Below, piece by piece: positions 28,795 through 37,132 of a stretch of 64,000 bases of DNA; within the stretch, counting starts at the first letter, position 1, and every line of letters begins with the position of its first letter. Under the pieces are notes generated by a model. The model was not told where the DNA came from. It was given only the letters and a program-made list of their open reading frames with translations, and made no database searches. Source of the DNA: Thermohalobaculum sp965263335 (GTDB taxonomy: Bacteria > Pseudomonadota > Alphaproteobacteria > Rhodobacterales > Rhodobacteraceae); assembly GCA_965263335.1 (NCBI GenBank), contig CBDHHE010000001.1:186001-250000 (forward strand), read 5' to 3'. Both the position numbers and the translations under genes were made by a program.

Positions 28795-29010
28795 TCAGGT
28801 GTCGTCGCCGAATGCTTCCACGTACTCGCCGGGCTCGTCGGCTGGCGCTTCCGCATTGTCCCAAACAAGAACAAGCCTCGACCCTGCGGCTTCCTCTGCT
28901 CGTGGGCCGTGCATCAGTTCAACACCTTGAGCGATGAACAATTCGAGATCGGCGATCTCCGCTTCAAGATCGTCGCGAAGGTTCTTCGCTAGTTGCAGAA
29001 CGTTACCCAT
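28795..29010 (-). CDS. Small acidic protein, unknown
   Basis: 71 residues from ATG 29010 with a GAGGAG ribosome site. N-terminal amphipathic helix (NVLQLAKNLRDDLEAEIADLELFIAQ), then an acidic tail (DNAEAPADEPGEYVEAFGDD). No family recognised. Ribosome site, composition and a stem-loop right after the stop support a real gene. The 207 bases to its right (29011-29217) hold the divergent starts and no recognised gene. Confidence 0.5.
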   Translation of the reverse strand: MGNVLQLAKNLRDDLEAEIADLELFIAQGVELMHGPRAEEAAGSRLVLVWDNAEAPADEPGEYVEAFGDDT

Positions 29011-29217
29011 ACTGCGTACTCCTCACACACACAAACTGGCGCAGACCCAACTTCAGGCCCAGCGCTAACGCTTTGTTCACCATCGCCGAGCCTGCATCGC
29101 GGCGCAGCGGTGTCAGAAATACGACCCCGTCATCATTGAAATGGTGGTTGGAGATCTTGCGCAGTCGCCATTGGAGCAGCTAGGGCCGAGAGACAGTTTT
29201 TCTGGGGGGAACCGCCG

Positions 29218-29871
29218 ATGCACTATGCGCCAGACCGTGATCCGTGCCCTCTGCCGTTCGATCCGTTCAAGAGTTGCACGGTGCCACGTCCCATCGGGTG
29301 GCTCTCAACCGTCTCCAAGGACGGTGTCAGCAATCTTGCACCGTTCAGTCAGTGGCAAAACCTGACATTCGATCCACCGATGGTCATGTTTGCGGCGAAC
29401 CAGCTCGCCGACGGCCGGCGGAAGGACACTGTGTTGAATGCAGAGGCGACCGGCTGGTTCGTCTGGAACATGGCGACTTGGGCGCTGCGTGAAGCTGTCA
29501 ACATCTCGGCGATGGAACTGCCCTCGGAAGAAAGCGAGTTCGCACGCGCAGGCGTCACCGAGACCGCTGCCATCGATGCTCCTTGCCCTATGGTGGCCGA
29601 GAGTCCATGCCACTTCGAATGCCGCCACATCGCGACCCACCGGCTGCCGGGAAACTCCCCGGTCGGCTGGGTTGATGTGGTCTACGGGCGCGTCAAGCGC
29701 ATCCATGTCGCCGATGACATGGTGCGCGCTGATGGCAAGCTCGACATCGAGCGCCTGCAGCCGATCGCCCGAATGGGCTACTATGACTACACAGTTGTGC
29801 GTGAGGTCTTCGAGATGCGGATTCCGGGCGCGAGCGAAACAACACTTGCAGGCCTCGAGGGTCGGTCATGA
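29218..29871 (+). CDS. Flavin reductase family protein
   Basis: 217 residues. VPRPIGWLSTVSKDGVSNLAPFS is the FMN-binding flavin-reductase-like domain opening, and NLTFDPPMVMFAANQ and DTVLNAEATGWFVWNMAT follow the family order. A GGGGGGAA ribosome site precedes ATG 29218. Its stop overlaps the start of the ammonia-lyase-like gene (ATGA), so the two are co-translated. It may bind FMN and either reduce it or use it as a fixed cofactor. Confidence 0.85.
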   Translation: MHYAPDRDPCPLPFDPFKSCTVPRPIGWLSTVSKDGVSNLAPFSQWQNLTFDPPMVMFAANQLADGRRKDTVLNAEATGWFVWNMATWALREAVNISAMELPSEESEFARAGVTETAAIDAPCPMVAESPCHFECRHIATHRLPGNSPVGWVDVVYGRVKRIHVADDMVRADGKLDIERLQPIARMGYYDYTVVREVFEMRIPGASETTLAGLEGRS

Positions 29872-31379
29872 GCGATCCGATCCTTCTCGACGGCGACGGG
29901 CTGACCCCCGAGGCCGTCGTCGCGATTGGGCACGGCGCAGGTGTCTCCCTTGCGCCCGAGGGGCTGGAGCGCATGCAACGCACCCGAGCGATCCTTGAGG
30001 CAGAGATGGCCGGGGACAAGCCGATCTACGGTGTGACCACCGGGCTCGGCCCTCGGGTTGTGGAACGGCTCCCCGAAGATGCCCGCACGGTGATGTCTCT
30101 GAGGACGATCCGTGGCCGCGCGCATGCTGTCGGCGCACCTTTGTCAACCGAGATCGTGCGCGGGGCGATGGCCATCCGCGCCAACAGTTTTCTCACAGGC
30201 GCTTCAGGGGCCAGCCCTGCGCCCGCTCAGCTCTTGGCCGACTGCCTGAACGCAAAGCTGACGCCCGTCGTGGGAGAGACCGCCTCGATCGGTGCTGCGG
30301 ACCTGCTCTGGGGTGGGTCGATGGCGCTTCCCCTGATCGGCGAGGGCGAGTTGGAGACCGAACACGGGGTGCAACCCGCTGCCGAGGCGCTGGCCAACGC
30401 CGGTCTGGCACCGCTGACACCGGGACCGCGCGAAGGCCTCGCGTTGTGTTCGCATTCTTCCTTCATCGCATCGATCGCTGCTTTGGGCATTGTCGAGACC
30501 GAGACACTCTACGAGACCGCCCAGACGGCTGCAGCGCTTTCACTGGAGGGTTTCCGGGGCAATCTCTCGCCCATCGACCCTGACGTTGCAGCGCTTCGCC
30601 CACAACCCGGCCAGGCCGAGGCAGCCGAAGGGCTCAGGGCGCGGCTCGCAGGCTCAGCGCTGCATCAGCCTGGCGCGGCCCGGCGATTGCAAGATCCGCT
30701 CAGCCTGCGAAACATTGCTCAAATCCATGGGGCAATGCGGGCAGCGCTCGATCATGCACGAATAGCCACAACTGCAGAGCTCTCCGGAGCTTCGGACAAT
30801 CCGGTGGTCCTCGGCAATCGCGAGGAAGTCCTGTCAACGGGTGGATTTCTGACGCCACACCTCACGATCGCTCTGGGCGCTCTCAATCAGGCATTCGTGC
30901 ATCTGGCTGCCGCCCAGACGTCCAGAATGGCGCGCCTGATGACTGTGCGGTTCTCCGATCTGCCGCGCGGACTTGCCCCCGGTGGTGTCGACAGTGCAGG
31001 CCTCGCCCCGGCGTTGAAAGCTGCCGAAGCACTGTTCTCCGAGATCGTGCATCTCGCGATGCCCTCGCCGGTGTATCCCGGCTTCTCCGCAGACGGCGTG
31101 GAAGACATCGTTGCGCACTCCGCCGTGCCGGGAAAGGCCCTGCTTGCCATTCTCGAACGCGCCCGCAGGATCGTGGCCATCGAGCTGATGGTCGCGGTAC
31201 AGGCCACCGAGTTGCGCGAACTCGGACCTGACTTGCCGCCGGCGTTGGCCGATGTTCTGTCCGAGACACGCCGAACTGTGCCACCCATCACCGAGGATCG
31301 TTCGCTCTCCGTCGACATCGAGGGACTGGTCGACCGGATCCGGCTCGGTGACTTCACAATGCGAAGCGTGATCACATAG
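29868..31379 (+). CDS. Aromatic amino acid ammonia-lyase homologue lacking the MIO motif
   Basis: 503 residues with HutH/PAL architecture: YGVTTGLG (54-61), IRANSFLTGASG, LQDPLSLRNIAQIHGA, GASDNPVV and the helical core. The Ala-Ser-Gly that cyclises to the MIO cofactor is absent: TASIGAADLLW reads Ala143-Ala144-Asp145. The conserved NGT Asn near 195 is Ser (EGLALCSHSS), and the catalytic Tyr of QDPYS is Leu. The Arg of the SLR segment and the Glu of the late ED pair remain. It cannot be a classical lyase as read, so a non-lyase or MIO-independent role is inferred. Overlaps the flavin reductase by four bases. Confidence 0.85.
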   Translation: MSDPILLDGDGLTPEAVVAIGHGAGVSLAPEGLERMQRTRAILEAEMAGDKPIYGVTTGLGPRVVERLPEDARTVMSLRTIRGRAHAVGAPLSTEIVRGAMAIRANSFLTGASGASPAPAQLLADCLNAKLTPVVGETASIGAADLLWGGSMALPLIGEGELETEHGVQPAAEALANAGLAPLTPGPREGLALCSHSSFIASIAALGIVETETLYETAQTAAALSLEGFRGNLSPIDPDVAALRPQPGQAEAAEGLRARLAGSALHQPGAARRLQDPLSLRNIAQIHGAMRAALDHARIATTAELSGASDNPVVLGNREEVLSTGGFLTPHLTIALGALNQAFVHLAAAQTSRMARLMTVRFSDLPRGLAPGGVDSAGLAPALKAAEALFSEIVHLAMPSPVYPGFSADGVEDIVAHSAVPGKALLAILERARRIVAIELMVAVQATELRELGPDLPPALADVLSETRRTVPPITEDRSLSVDIEGLVDRIRLGDFTMRSVIT

Positions 31380-31465
31380 GACACGAAGGTGGTTCGTTCA
31401 GGCAGTCATTCTCGGCAGCGTTCCTTGGCAGGTGATGAGAGCCAAATCACAACAAAGCCATCGCA

Positions 31466-32470
31466 TCACGCATAGGGCAGGCGCATGATGAGCCCACCCC
31501 GCGATCGTGCCTTTTCGAGCATCGCCACGGCCAGAGCGATGTCCGACGTGGCCAAGCCTCGGTGCCAGAACAGGATCGTCTGATCAGGACTCTCGCGCCC
31601 CGGCCGGAGACCAGCCGCGATTTGGCCGATTTCTGCATCGAAGCTATTGCGGTTGATCAGGCCGGCATTGATGTGCGGCCTGAGCGCGCCAAACGGACCT
31701 GCTTCCAGCTGACCCAAATCATCCATCACCAGTTTGTCGAACCGATCCATGAAGTCGATGGGTAAGGCGCTCATCGTCCCATAGGGCACGACCAGCGTTC
31801 CGGGACGCACCCAGGCGCTCTCGAAGAACGGCTGCGGCTCCGTAAGGCGGGAGGCTTCGACCTGAATGTCGGCGCCCTCGAGACAGCTTTGCCAGTCATG
31901 CGTCGCCACCACAGGCTTGCCGAGGTCCTCAGACAGCCGCTCGGCAAAGGCCTCCCGGCTCTCGGGGCGGCGCGAGTGCACGCGGATCTCATCGAATCCG
32001 AACAAATGGTCCAGGAGACGGACATTCCAGTAGGCTGAGCCGCGCGCTCCTATATGCCCAAGGACTTTCGGACGCTCCGGTGCCAGATGCTTCCCACCGA
32101 TTGCCGTAAGTGCCCCGGTGCGCATGTCTGTGATACCAGCAGCATCGACGACCGCGCGGGGCGTGCCGTTTGAGGGATCGAACAGTGCGATCAGGCCCAT
32201 CTCGGATGGCAAGCCATGCTGGTAGTTGCCGTGAAAGTCTCCGACCACCTTGATACCTGCCAGCCCAAGCGGGGCGACGTAACCGCGGAGCACATTGAAG
32301 TGGCCGTCGACGGCCTGATCTGGGCGCAGGTGCATGCGCGGCTCAATCACCGTCTCTCCCCGGCCAGCTGCGATCAGCCCGCCTTCAACGGCTTCGAGAA
32401 TTTCGGCGTCGCTGAGCGCGAGTTCTGCGATCTGCGGGCCACCTAGGTATTCGATTTCAATTTTTGACAT
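31466..32470 (-). CDS. Ornithine cyclodeaminase / mu-crystallin family protein
   Basis: 334 residues. ALSDAEILEAVEGGLIAAGRGE, PRMHLRPDQ, LAGIKVVGDFHGN, ALFDPSNGTPRAVVDAAGITDMRTGA and a Rossmann GARGSA turn in VLGHIGARGSAYW match the NAD(P)-binding OCD/mu-crystallin family (ornithine cyclodeaminases, ketimine reductases, amino-acid dehydrogenases). It converges on the ammonia-lyase-like gene, 86 bases apart. With those neighbours an unusual amino acid is a reasonable guess as substrate. Confidence 0.85.
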   Translation of the reverse strand: MSKIEIEYLGGPQIAELALSDAEILEAVEGGLIAAGRGETVIEPRMHLRPDQAVDGHFNVLRGYVAPLGLAGIKVVGDFHGNYQHGLPSEMGLIALFDPSNGTPRAVVDAAGITDMRTGALTAIGGKHLAPERPKVLGHIGARGSAYWNVRLLDHLFGFDEIRVHSRRPESREAFAERLSEDLGKPVVATHDWQSCLEGADIQVEASRLTEPQPFFESAWVRPGTLVVPYGTMSALPIDFMDRFDKLVMDDLGQLEAGPFGALRPHINAGLINRNSFDAEIGQIAAGLRPGRESPDQTILFWHRGLATSDIALAVAMLEKARSRGGLIMRLPYA

Positions 32471-32493
32471 TTTTTCGCTGATTTAACCGCAAC

Positions 32494-32518
32494 TGAATGA
32501 GAATTAACGGTTCATTCA
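32494..32518. promoter_or_regulatory. Interrupted palindrome in a divergent promoter region
   Basis: TGAATGA, 11 bases, TCATTCA, midway between the divergent OCD-like gene (32470) and the receiver-like gene (32570). The right half overlaps TTAA-N7-TTCA (32504-32518), one base off a CtrA-type TTAA-N7-TTAA box. Candidate operator. Confidence 0.4.
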
Positions 32519-32569
32519 GACTTCCGTTAGCATCCTGCATTCATCTTTTGGTAGGAAAGAAGTACATTT

Positions 32570-33022
32570 GTGGGCCAAATCTTAATCATCGGCAGTTCTT
32601 CCGCAGCAGCATCATGGGGTCGGTCCCTGAATGCTCTGAACCATCATGTCGAGCTGGTACCGGATAGTTTGGGCGTACAAGAAAGGTTTGAAGGCGCTCA
32701 GATCGACATTCTCATTGTGGATATCGAGAAACCCGATTGTGGGGAAGCTTTGCTTATCCCGCAAGCCCGTGCCGCGTGGCCGGGTTGTCGGTCCATTGCT
32801 GTCGCATCCAGTTTCGCGTTCCGGTCATCTGCGGTCTATCAGATGGGGCTGTGGTCGCCTGATCAATTGCTCCTGAAACCGGTGTTCCCGCGCACGCTCA
32901 CTGCGACAGTCGCGTTTCTCGACGCACAACGCAGGTCACAAAGCATCCGTACAAACGCACAGCACGCATGGGCCGCAGCCTCTCACGCGGTAACGCACCG
33001 ACGCGATACCGTGCCACACTAG
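32570..33022 (+). CDS. Degenerate response-regulator receiver protein
   Basis: 150 residues from GTG 32570 with AGGAAAGAAG upstream. The fold order of a receiver domain is clear: ILIIGSSS, then ILIVDIEKPD with Asp51 in the phospho-acceptor place, SIAVAS, and LLLKP with Lys103. The acidic pair that binds Mg in true receivers is replaced by Ser-Ser (9-10), so phosphorylation is doubtful. A polar tail of about 30 residues follows. It lies next to, and converges on, the CheB-CheR-PAS gene. Confidence 0.7.
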   Translation: MGQILIIGSSSAAASWGRSLNALNHHVELVPDSLGVQERFEGAQIDILIVDIEKPDCGEALLIPQARAAWPGCRSIAVASSFAFRSSAVYQMGLWSPDQLLLKPVFPRTLTATVAFLDAQRRSQSIRTNAQHAWAAASHAVTHRRDTVPH

Positions 33023-33028
33023 GTCAGT

Positions 33029-33051
33029 TTGGCCCGGGTCTGCCGGGCCAA
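33029..33051. terminator. Bidirectional hairpin between convergent signalling genes
   Basis: TTGGCCCGG, five-base loop, CCGGGCCAA: a perfect 9-bp stem between the stops at 33022 (plus) and 33070 (minus). No long T-run on either side. Confidence 0.6.
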
Positions 33052-33069
33052 TCGACCTCCTCCACCTAT

Positions 33070-36000
33070 TCAGGCTTTCTCCTTTGCCACATAGGTCGTG
33101 ACGACTGCGTCATCTGCCGAAATTGGCCGGCAAATGCCTATGACAGCAACCGCAGCACCAGCACTGTCGCGCTCAACCCGCCCACTGAGCAAAACCGGCA
33201 ACTGATCGCCTGATGCCTGCGCGATACGCGCGCGTATCGAGAAGGGCACCGCTTCTTCGATCGTCGCCGTGAGTGCCCGGCGCACCATCTCGCGATCATC
33301 CGCGTGAAGGCGGTCGATCATGTCATCGATACTCGGTTCGAACTCCGCGCTCTCAAGCCCGTGCAGACGGTAGACCTGTGGCGACCAGTAAAGCGCATTG
33401 TCAGCAAGGTCATGGCGCCAGAAGCCGATGCCGGTGGCCTCTTCGGCCATCCCCATCAGATCTGAGCGCCACCTGAGATCTGCCCGGACAAGATGGTCCT
33501 CAGTGACGTCGGCCACCGCATTGACTGCTCCCAGCACATCCCCGTTCTCATCAATCACGGGCGACGCATTTCTCTGAATGAAGCTCTGGCGTCCGTCTTT
33601 GGCCTTGTAGCGGATCAAGCTGCCCACCTGTCGCTGGCCCCTCAACGCCCGCAGGATCGGATGATCTTCCGGCAGCATTTCCTCGCCAGTTTCGACGTCG
33701 TAGGCGGATGCTTCCGGGCTGATCCGTTTCCACCGCTTGCCCGTCACCTGGCGTCCCTTCAGGGCACGTGCCATCTTGTTCTGCAGACGCAACACTTCGT
33801 TGTTGTCGATAAACTCGAGACCCACAGGGATGGTCTCGATGATCGAGTCGACCAGAGCCTGGCGCTCGTTGAGCTGGATGCGTGCTTCGTACTCCGATGT
33901 GATGTCCTGCGAAACGATGTAGAGACCCCGCCCACGCTCGCTGCTTTCATAGGGGACGCGGTCGGTTTGGAACCACTTCATGGGTCTGTCATCGCCACCG
34001 ACACGTTCGATCTTGCCAAGTTGCTTGTCGCCAGCGTCGATGAGCTCCTTGTCGCTTTCGCGCGACCCCTGGGTCAATCCGCTCGCCAACTCGTAGAAGT
34101 CCTTCCCGATCGCCTCCACTGGCAGGATCGGCACCCGGTCTGCAGCGGCCTTGTTGAGATTGATCACTTCACCATTCTCGCCGACATGCCAAATCATGAC
34201 CGGCACACTGTTCAGGAGCATCTCCAGCTCAGCACGGACAAGCAATGCAGAAGTATCCGCAACGATCGCAGTCGCACCGATCAACTCGCCCTTCGGGTTG
34301 AAGTATGGCGCAGCCGCAATGGATCCCTTGAAGTCGTCTGTCTCGACCTCGAGCTCATGCTTCGTGCCGGTGCGGATCACCTCGGACATGAACTTGGAGA
34401 GCGGAGGGAACCCTTCGGGCAAGCTGCACTGGCTGACATGTGGCTTGCCGACGCCGGGCTCGATGTTGAACAGCGCGCGCGCCGTCTGGCTGCAGCGTAC
34501 GATGTGCAGGCCATCGTCGACGACCAGCACCGGGGCTGCGATGTTTGCCAGAATGCTGTCGAGCTCCTGGTTCAACATTGTCAGCTCGTGGCTGTTGATC
34601 TGGAGCTCCTCGTTGACCGTGATCAGCTCTTCGTTGGTCGACTGAAGTTCCTCGTTGGCGGTCTCCAGTTCTTCATTGGTCGATTGAAGCTCCTCGTTGG
34701 CGGATTGCATCTCTTCATTGAGCGCCTGAAGTTCTTCGTTCGTGGTCTCGAGCTCCTCGACCGTCTGCTGGAGCGACTCGCGTGTAGAGTCCAGCTCTCG
34801 CTGCAAGAGCACGATCTGATCGCGCGACTCTTCGTCTGTCGCGGTCAGGTCGAACGTTTCGGATTCTTCTTCTTCCCACTCCGCGAACACCACCAAGGCA
34901 AGTGACTCGGCACCATGCGACGCCTTGAGCGGGTAGACCCGAATCTGCATTCTGACCGGATCATCATTGTCGCGCCGCCGCGTCGCTCCCGAGCGCATGG
35001 TGTTGTTACGGAACGCGAGCGTTACAAGCGTGCGTACTTCATGCCGAACATCAGCCCGCAACATCGAAATCGTGGCGCCGCGCACAAACCCCTCGGACAG
35101 CGACACGAACTTGTCGATGTTGCCGAAGATTCGACGGATATGCAGGTCCTCACTGACGAGAATGCTGTTCGGGCCAATTGCCCGCGACAGAGAATCAAAC
35201 AGCGCACCAGCCATCTCGAGGCTTTGTGTGTCCTCACCACGGATGCCCGGAAGATCGTAGCGTGTGATCCGCCCTGCCGAGGCCGAAACGTCACGCTTGA
35301 TCCGATCGATCGCGACCTTCCGCCGAAACACGCGGTGCCGATCTGAAGCTGTCTGGAACAGATCCTCTGACCCTGTGATGGTCTCCGACTTGCCAAGGAA
35401 AAGCAGGCCGGTTGAGTTCAGCGAGTAGTGCAGCCGCGCAAGAACACGCTTCTGCAATGTCGCTCCGAAATAGATCAGCAAGTTGCGGCAGCTGATCAAA
35501 TCGACGTTCGAGAACGGCGGGTCCTGACAAAGATTGTGCGGCGTGAAAACCACCCGGTCGCGGATCACCTTGTTGATCGTATAGCTGCCTGGCGAACGCT
35601 CGAAGTATCGCCGGCGCAACTCGACCGGCACATCATCCAGGGCCGCTTCAGGGTACTGGCCCCGGCGTGCGATCGTGAGTGCGTTCACATCGATGTCGGT
35701 CGCGAAGATCTGAACCGTCGTCTTGTCGAGCTCTTCAATCCCGCCGAGCGCTTCGATCAGGAGCAGCGCCACGGTATAGGCTTCCTCGCCCGTGGCGCAC
35801 CCGGGAACCCAGACACGAATGCCCTTTGAGCGTCGCTGCTCGACCATAGGGCCAACAAGCTCGCTAAGCGCCAGGAACTCTTCCTTGTCGCGAAAGAACG
35901 ATGTCACCGAGATCAGCAGATCCCGGAACAGAGCGTCGACCTCTCCAGGAGAGCTGCGAAGCTGCGTCAGGTAGTCGTCGATCTCACTGAGCGACAGGGC

Positions 36001-36732
36001 GTTCATCCGCCGCTCGATCCGCCGTCGCACCGTCGAGGACTTGTATTCTCGGAAGTCCACCCGTGTTCGGGCAAGGAGTATCTGAAACAGATCGGACAGC
36101 GCATCACGCGGCACTTCGTCTTCCCCAATGCCGTCGAGATCGCGTGGGAGTTGCGTGATCCGCTCGAACTGTGCGCCGATCTGTTGCGGCGACAGCACCA
36201 GATCAATGCACCCGGTGTCCATCGCCGACAATGGCATGCCGTTGTACTTTGCGGTCTTCTCGTCCTGCGCAATGGTGATCCCACCGGCAGCCCTGATCGC
36301 CTGAATCCCGTAGGCGCCATCGGAGCCAGTCCCGGACAGAACCACCCCAATCGCACGATTGCCCACCGTCTCGGCGAGCGAACGGAAGAACCGGTCCACA
36401 GACGGTTTCGGCACCGCGGGTTCATGACTGGGCGCACGCAACTGAAGTGCCGCACCCGATACGATCACATCGTGGTTCGGTGGTCCGACGTAGATCCCGT
36501 TTGGCTCGGGAATCAACCCATCTGTGATTTCGGTGACCGGGAGAGATGTTTCGCGACCAATCAGCTCAGTCAGCAAGCTTTTATGCTGCGGGGACATGTG
36601 TTGTACGACTACGTAAATCGCACCCGTATTATCTGAGAGATTCTTGACCAGGACGCGTAGTGCTTCCAATCCGCCGGCGGACGCACCAATTCCAACCCAG
36701 AAACTCTGTGCTGCAGTATTTTTGCTAATCAT
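33070..36732 (-). CDS. CheB-CheR-coiled-coil-multi-PAS signalling protein without kinase domain
   Basis: 1220 residues from ATG 36732 (TTG 36744 possible). CheB methylesterase domain about 10-195 (VGIGASAGGLEAL, VVQHMSP, VLSGTGSDGAYG, the Ser/His/Asp triad); CheR methyltransferase about 205-475 (SAM motif VWVPGCATGEEAYT, SCRNLLIYF); a linker; a coiled coil about 640-725 built of NEEL heptads; then about four PAS domains to the C-terminus. Many relatives end in a HisKA/HWE kinase or another output domain; here the protein stops after the last PAS (GRVERDSAGAAVAVIGICRP). No receptor or kinase gene is adjacent. Confidence 0.9.
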   Translation of the reverse strand: MISKNTAAQSFWVGIGASAGGLEALRVLVKNLSDNTGAIYVVVQHMSPQHKSLLTELIGRETSLPVTEITDGLIPEPNGIYVGPPNHDVIVSGAALQLRAPSHEPAVPKPSVDRFFRSLAETVGNRAIGVVLSGTGSDGAYGIQAIRAAGGITIAQDEKTAKYNGMPLSAMDTGCIDLVLSPQQIGAQFERITQLPRDLDGIGEDEVPRDALSDLFQILLARTRVDFREYKSSTVRRRIERRMNALSLSEIDDYLTQLRSSPGEVDALFRDLLISVTSFFRDKEEFLALSELVGPMVEQRRSKGIRVWVPGCATGEEAYTVALLLIEALGGIEELDKTTVQIFATDIDVNALTIARRGQYPEAALDDVPVELRRRYFERSPGSYTINKVIRDRVVFTPHNLCQDPPFSNVDLISCRNLLIYFGATLQKRVLARLHYSLNSTGLLFLGKSETITGSEDLFQTASDRHRVFRRKVAIDRIKRDVSASAGRITRYDLPGIRGEDTQSLEMAGALFDSLSRAIGPNSILVSEDLHIRRIFGNIDKFVSLSEGFVRGATISMLRADVRHEVRTLVTLAFRNNTMRSGATRRRDNDDPVRMQIRVYPLKASHGAESLALVVFAEWEEEESETFDLTATDEESRDQIVLLQRELDSTRESLQQTVEELETTNEELQALNEEMQSANEELQSTNEELETANEELQSTNEELITVNEELQINSHELTMLNQELDSILANIAAPVLVVDDGLHIVRCSQTARALFNIEPGVGKPHVSQCSLPEGFPPLSKFMSEVIRTGTKHELEVETDDFKGSIAAAPYFNPKGELIGATAIVADTSALLVRAELEMLLNSVPVMIWHVGENGEVINLNKAAADRVPILPVEAIGKDFYELASGLTQGSRESDKELIDAGDKQLGKIERVGGDDRPMKWFQTDRVPYESSERGRGLYIVSQDITSEYEARIQLNERQALVDSIIETIPVGLEFIDNNEVLRLQNKMARALKGRQVTGKRWKRISPEASAYDVETGEEMLPEDHPILRALRGQRQVGSLIRYKAKDGRQSFIQRNASPVIDENGDVLGAVNAVADVTEDHLVRADLRWRSDLMGMAEEATGIGFWRHDLADNALYWSPQVYRLHGLESAEFEPSIDDMIDRLHADDREMVRRALTATIEEAVPFSIRARIAQASGDQLPVLLSGRVERDSAGAAVAVIGICRPISADDAVVTTYVAKEKA
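34600..34760 (-). repeat. Tandem heptad-encoding repeat inside the CheB-CheR gene
   Basis: About eight successive 21-base units on the minus strand encode variants of (T/S)NEELQ(S/A/T), as in NEELQALNEEMQSANEELQ. This is the long coiled coil between the methyltransferase and the PAS domains, a form common in this family. Confidence 0.7.
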
Positions 36733-36772
36733 ATCAGCGGCCAATGATGAGTGTTGCGATACGGGAGTTGCA

Positions 36773-36790
36773 TTGACGAGTTCGCGTCAA
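36773..36790. promoter_or_regulatory. Perfect inverted repeat upstream of the CheB-CheR gene
   Basis: TTGACG-N6-CGTCAA, about 40 bases upstream of the ATG at 36732. It is a candidate operator or, on either strand, a -35-like element. The rest of the 388-base gap 36745-37132 is AT-rich, with several TTAAC elements near 36910, 36943 and 36984. Confidence 0.4.
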
Positions 36791-36983
36791 GGTAGCGTCC
36801 GGCGCAATGTTGGGACAAGTACTTTTCCGCGAGCAACTGGGCATGAGGCCTATCTTTGCGTGCATCGAATTTTCCAAATCCTGCCGATATCGCGCATCCT
36901 GACGCGCGTTAACTTTGTCACATCTATCGTGGCAACTTTCCGTTAACGAAAATTAAACATCCCACCCATTCGTGGATTTGAGA

Positions 36984-36998
36984 TTAACCAGTGAGTAA
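36984..36998 (+). promoter_or_regulatory. CtrA-like half-site pair upstream of the helix-rich gene
   Basis: TTAA-N7-GTAA, one base off TTAA-N7-TTAA, in an AT-rich leader about 135 bases before ATG 37133. CtrA is the alphaproteobacterial regulator of motility and cell-cycle genes; binding here is only inferred. Confidence 0.3.
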
Positions 36999-37132
36999 TA
37001 CTTTGATTCTGACAATCCAAAAAAACTATGAGCCGCTTTGGTGACAGTTTTTCTCTTGAGTTTACAATTTTTTTAGCTGAAACAGCGATTACCTCCTGTA
37101 CGGAGCAGAGTGACATCTGGGTGAGGCAGAAA

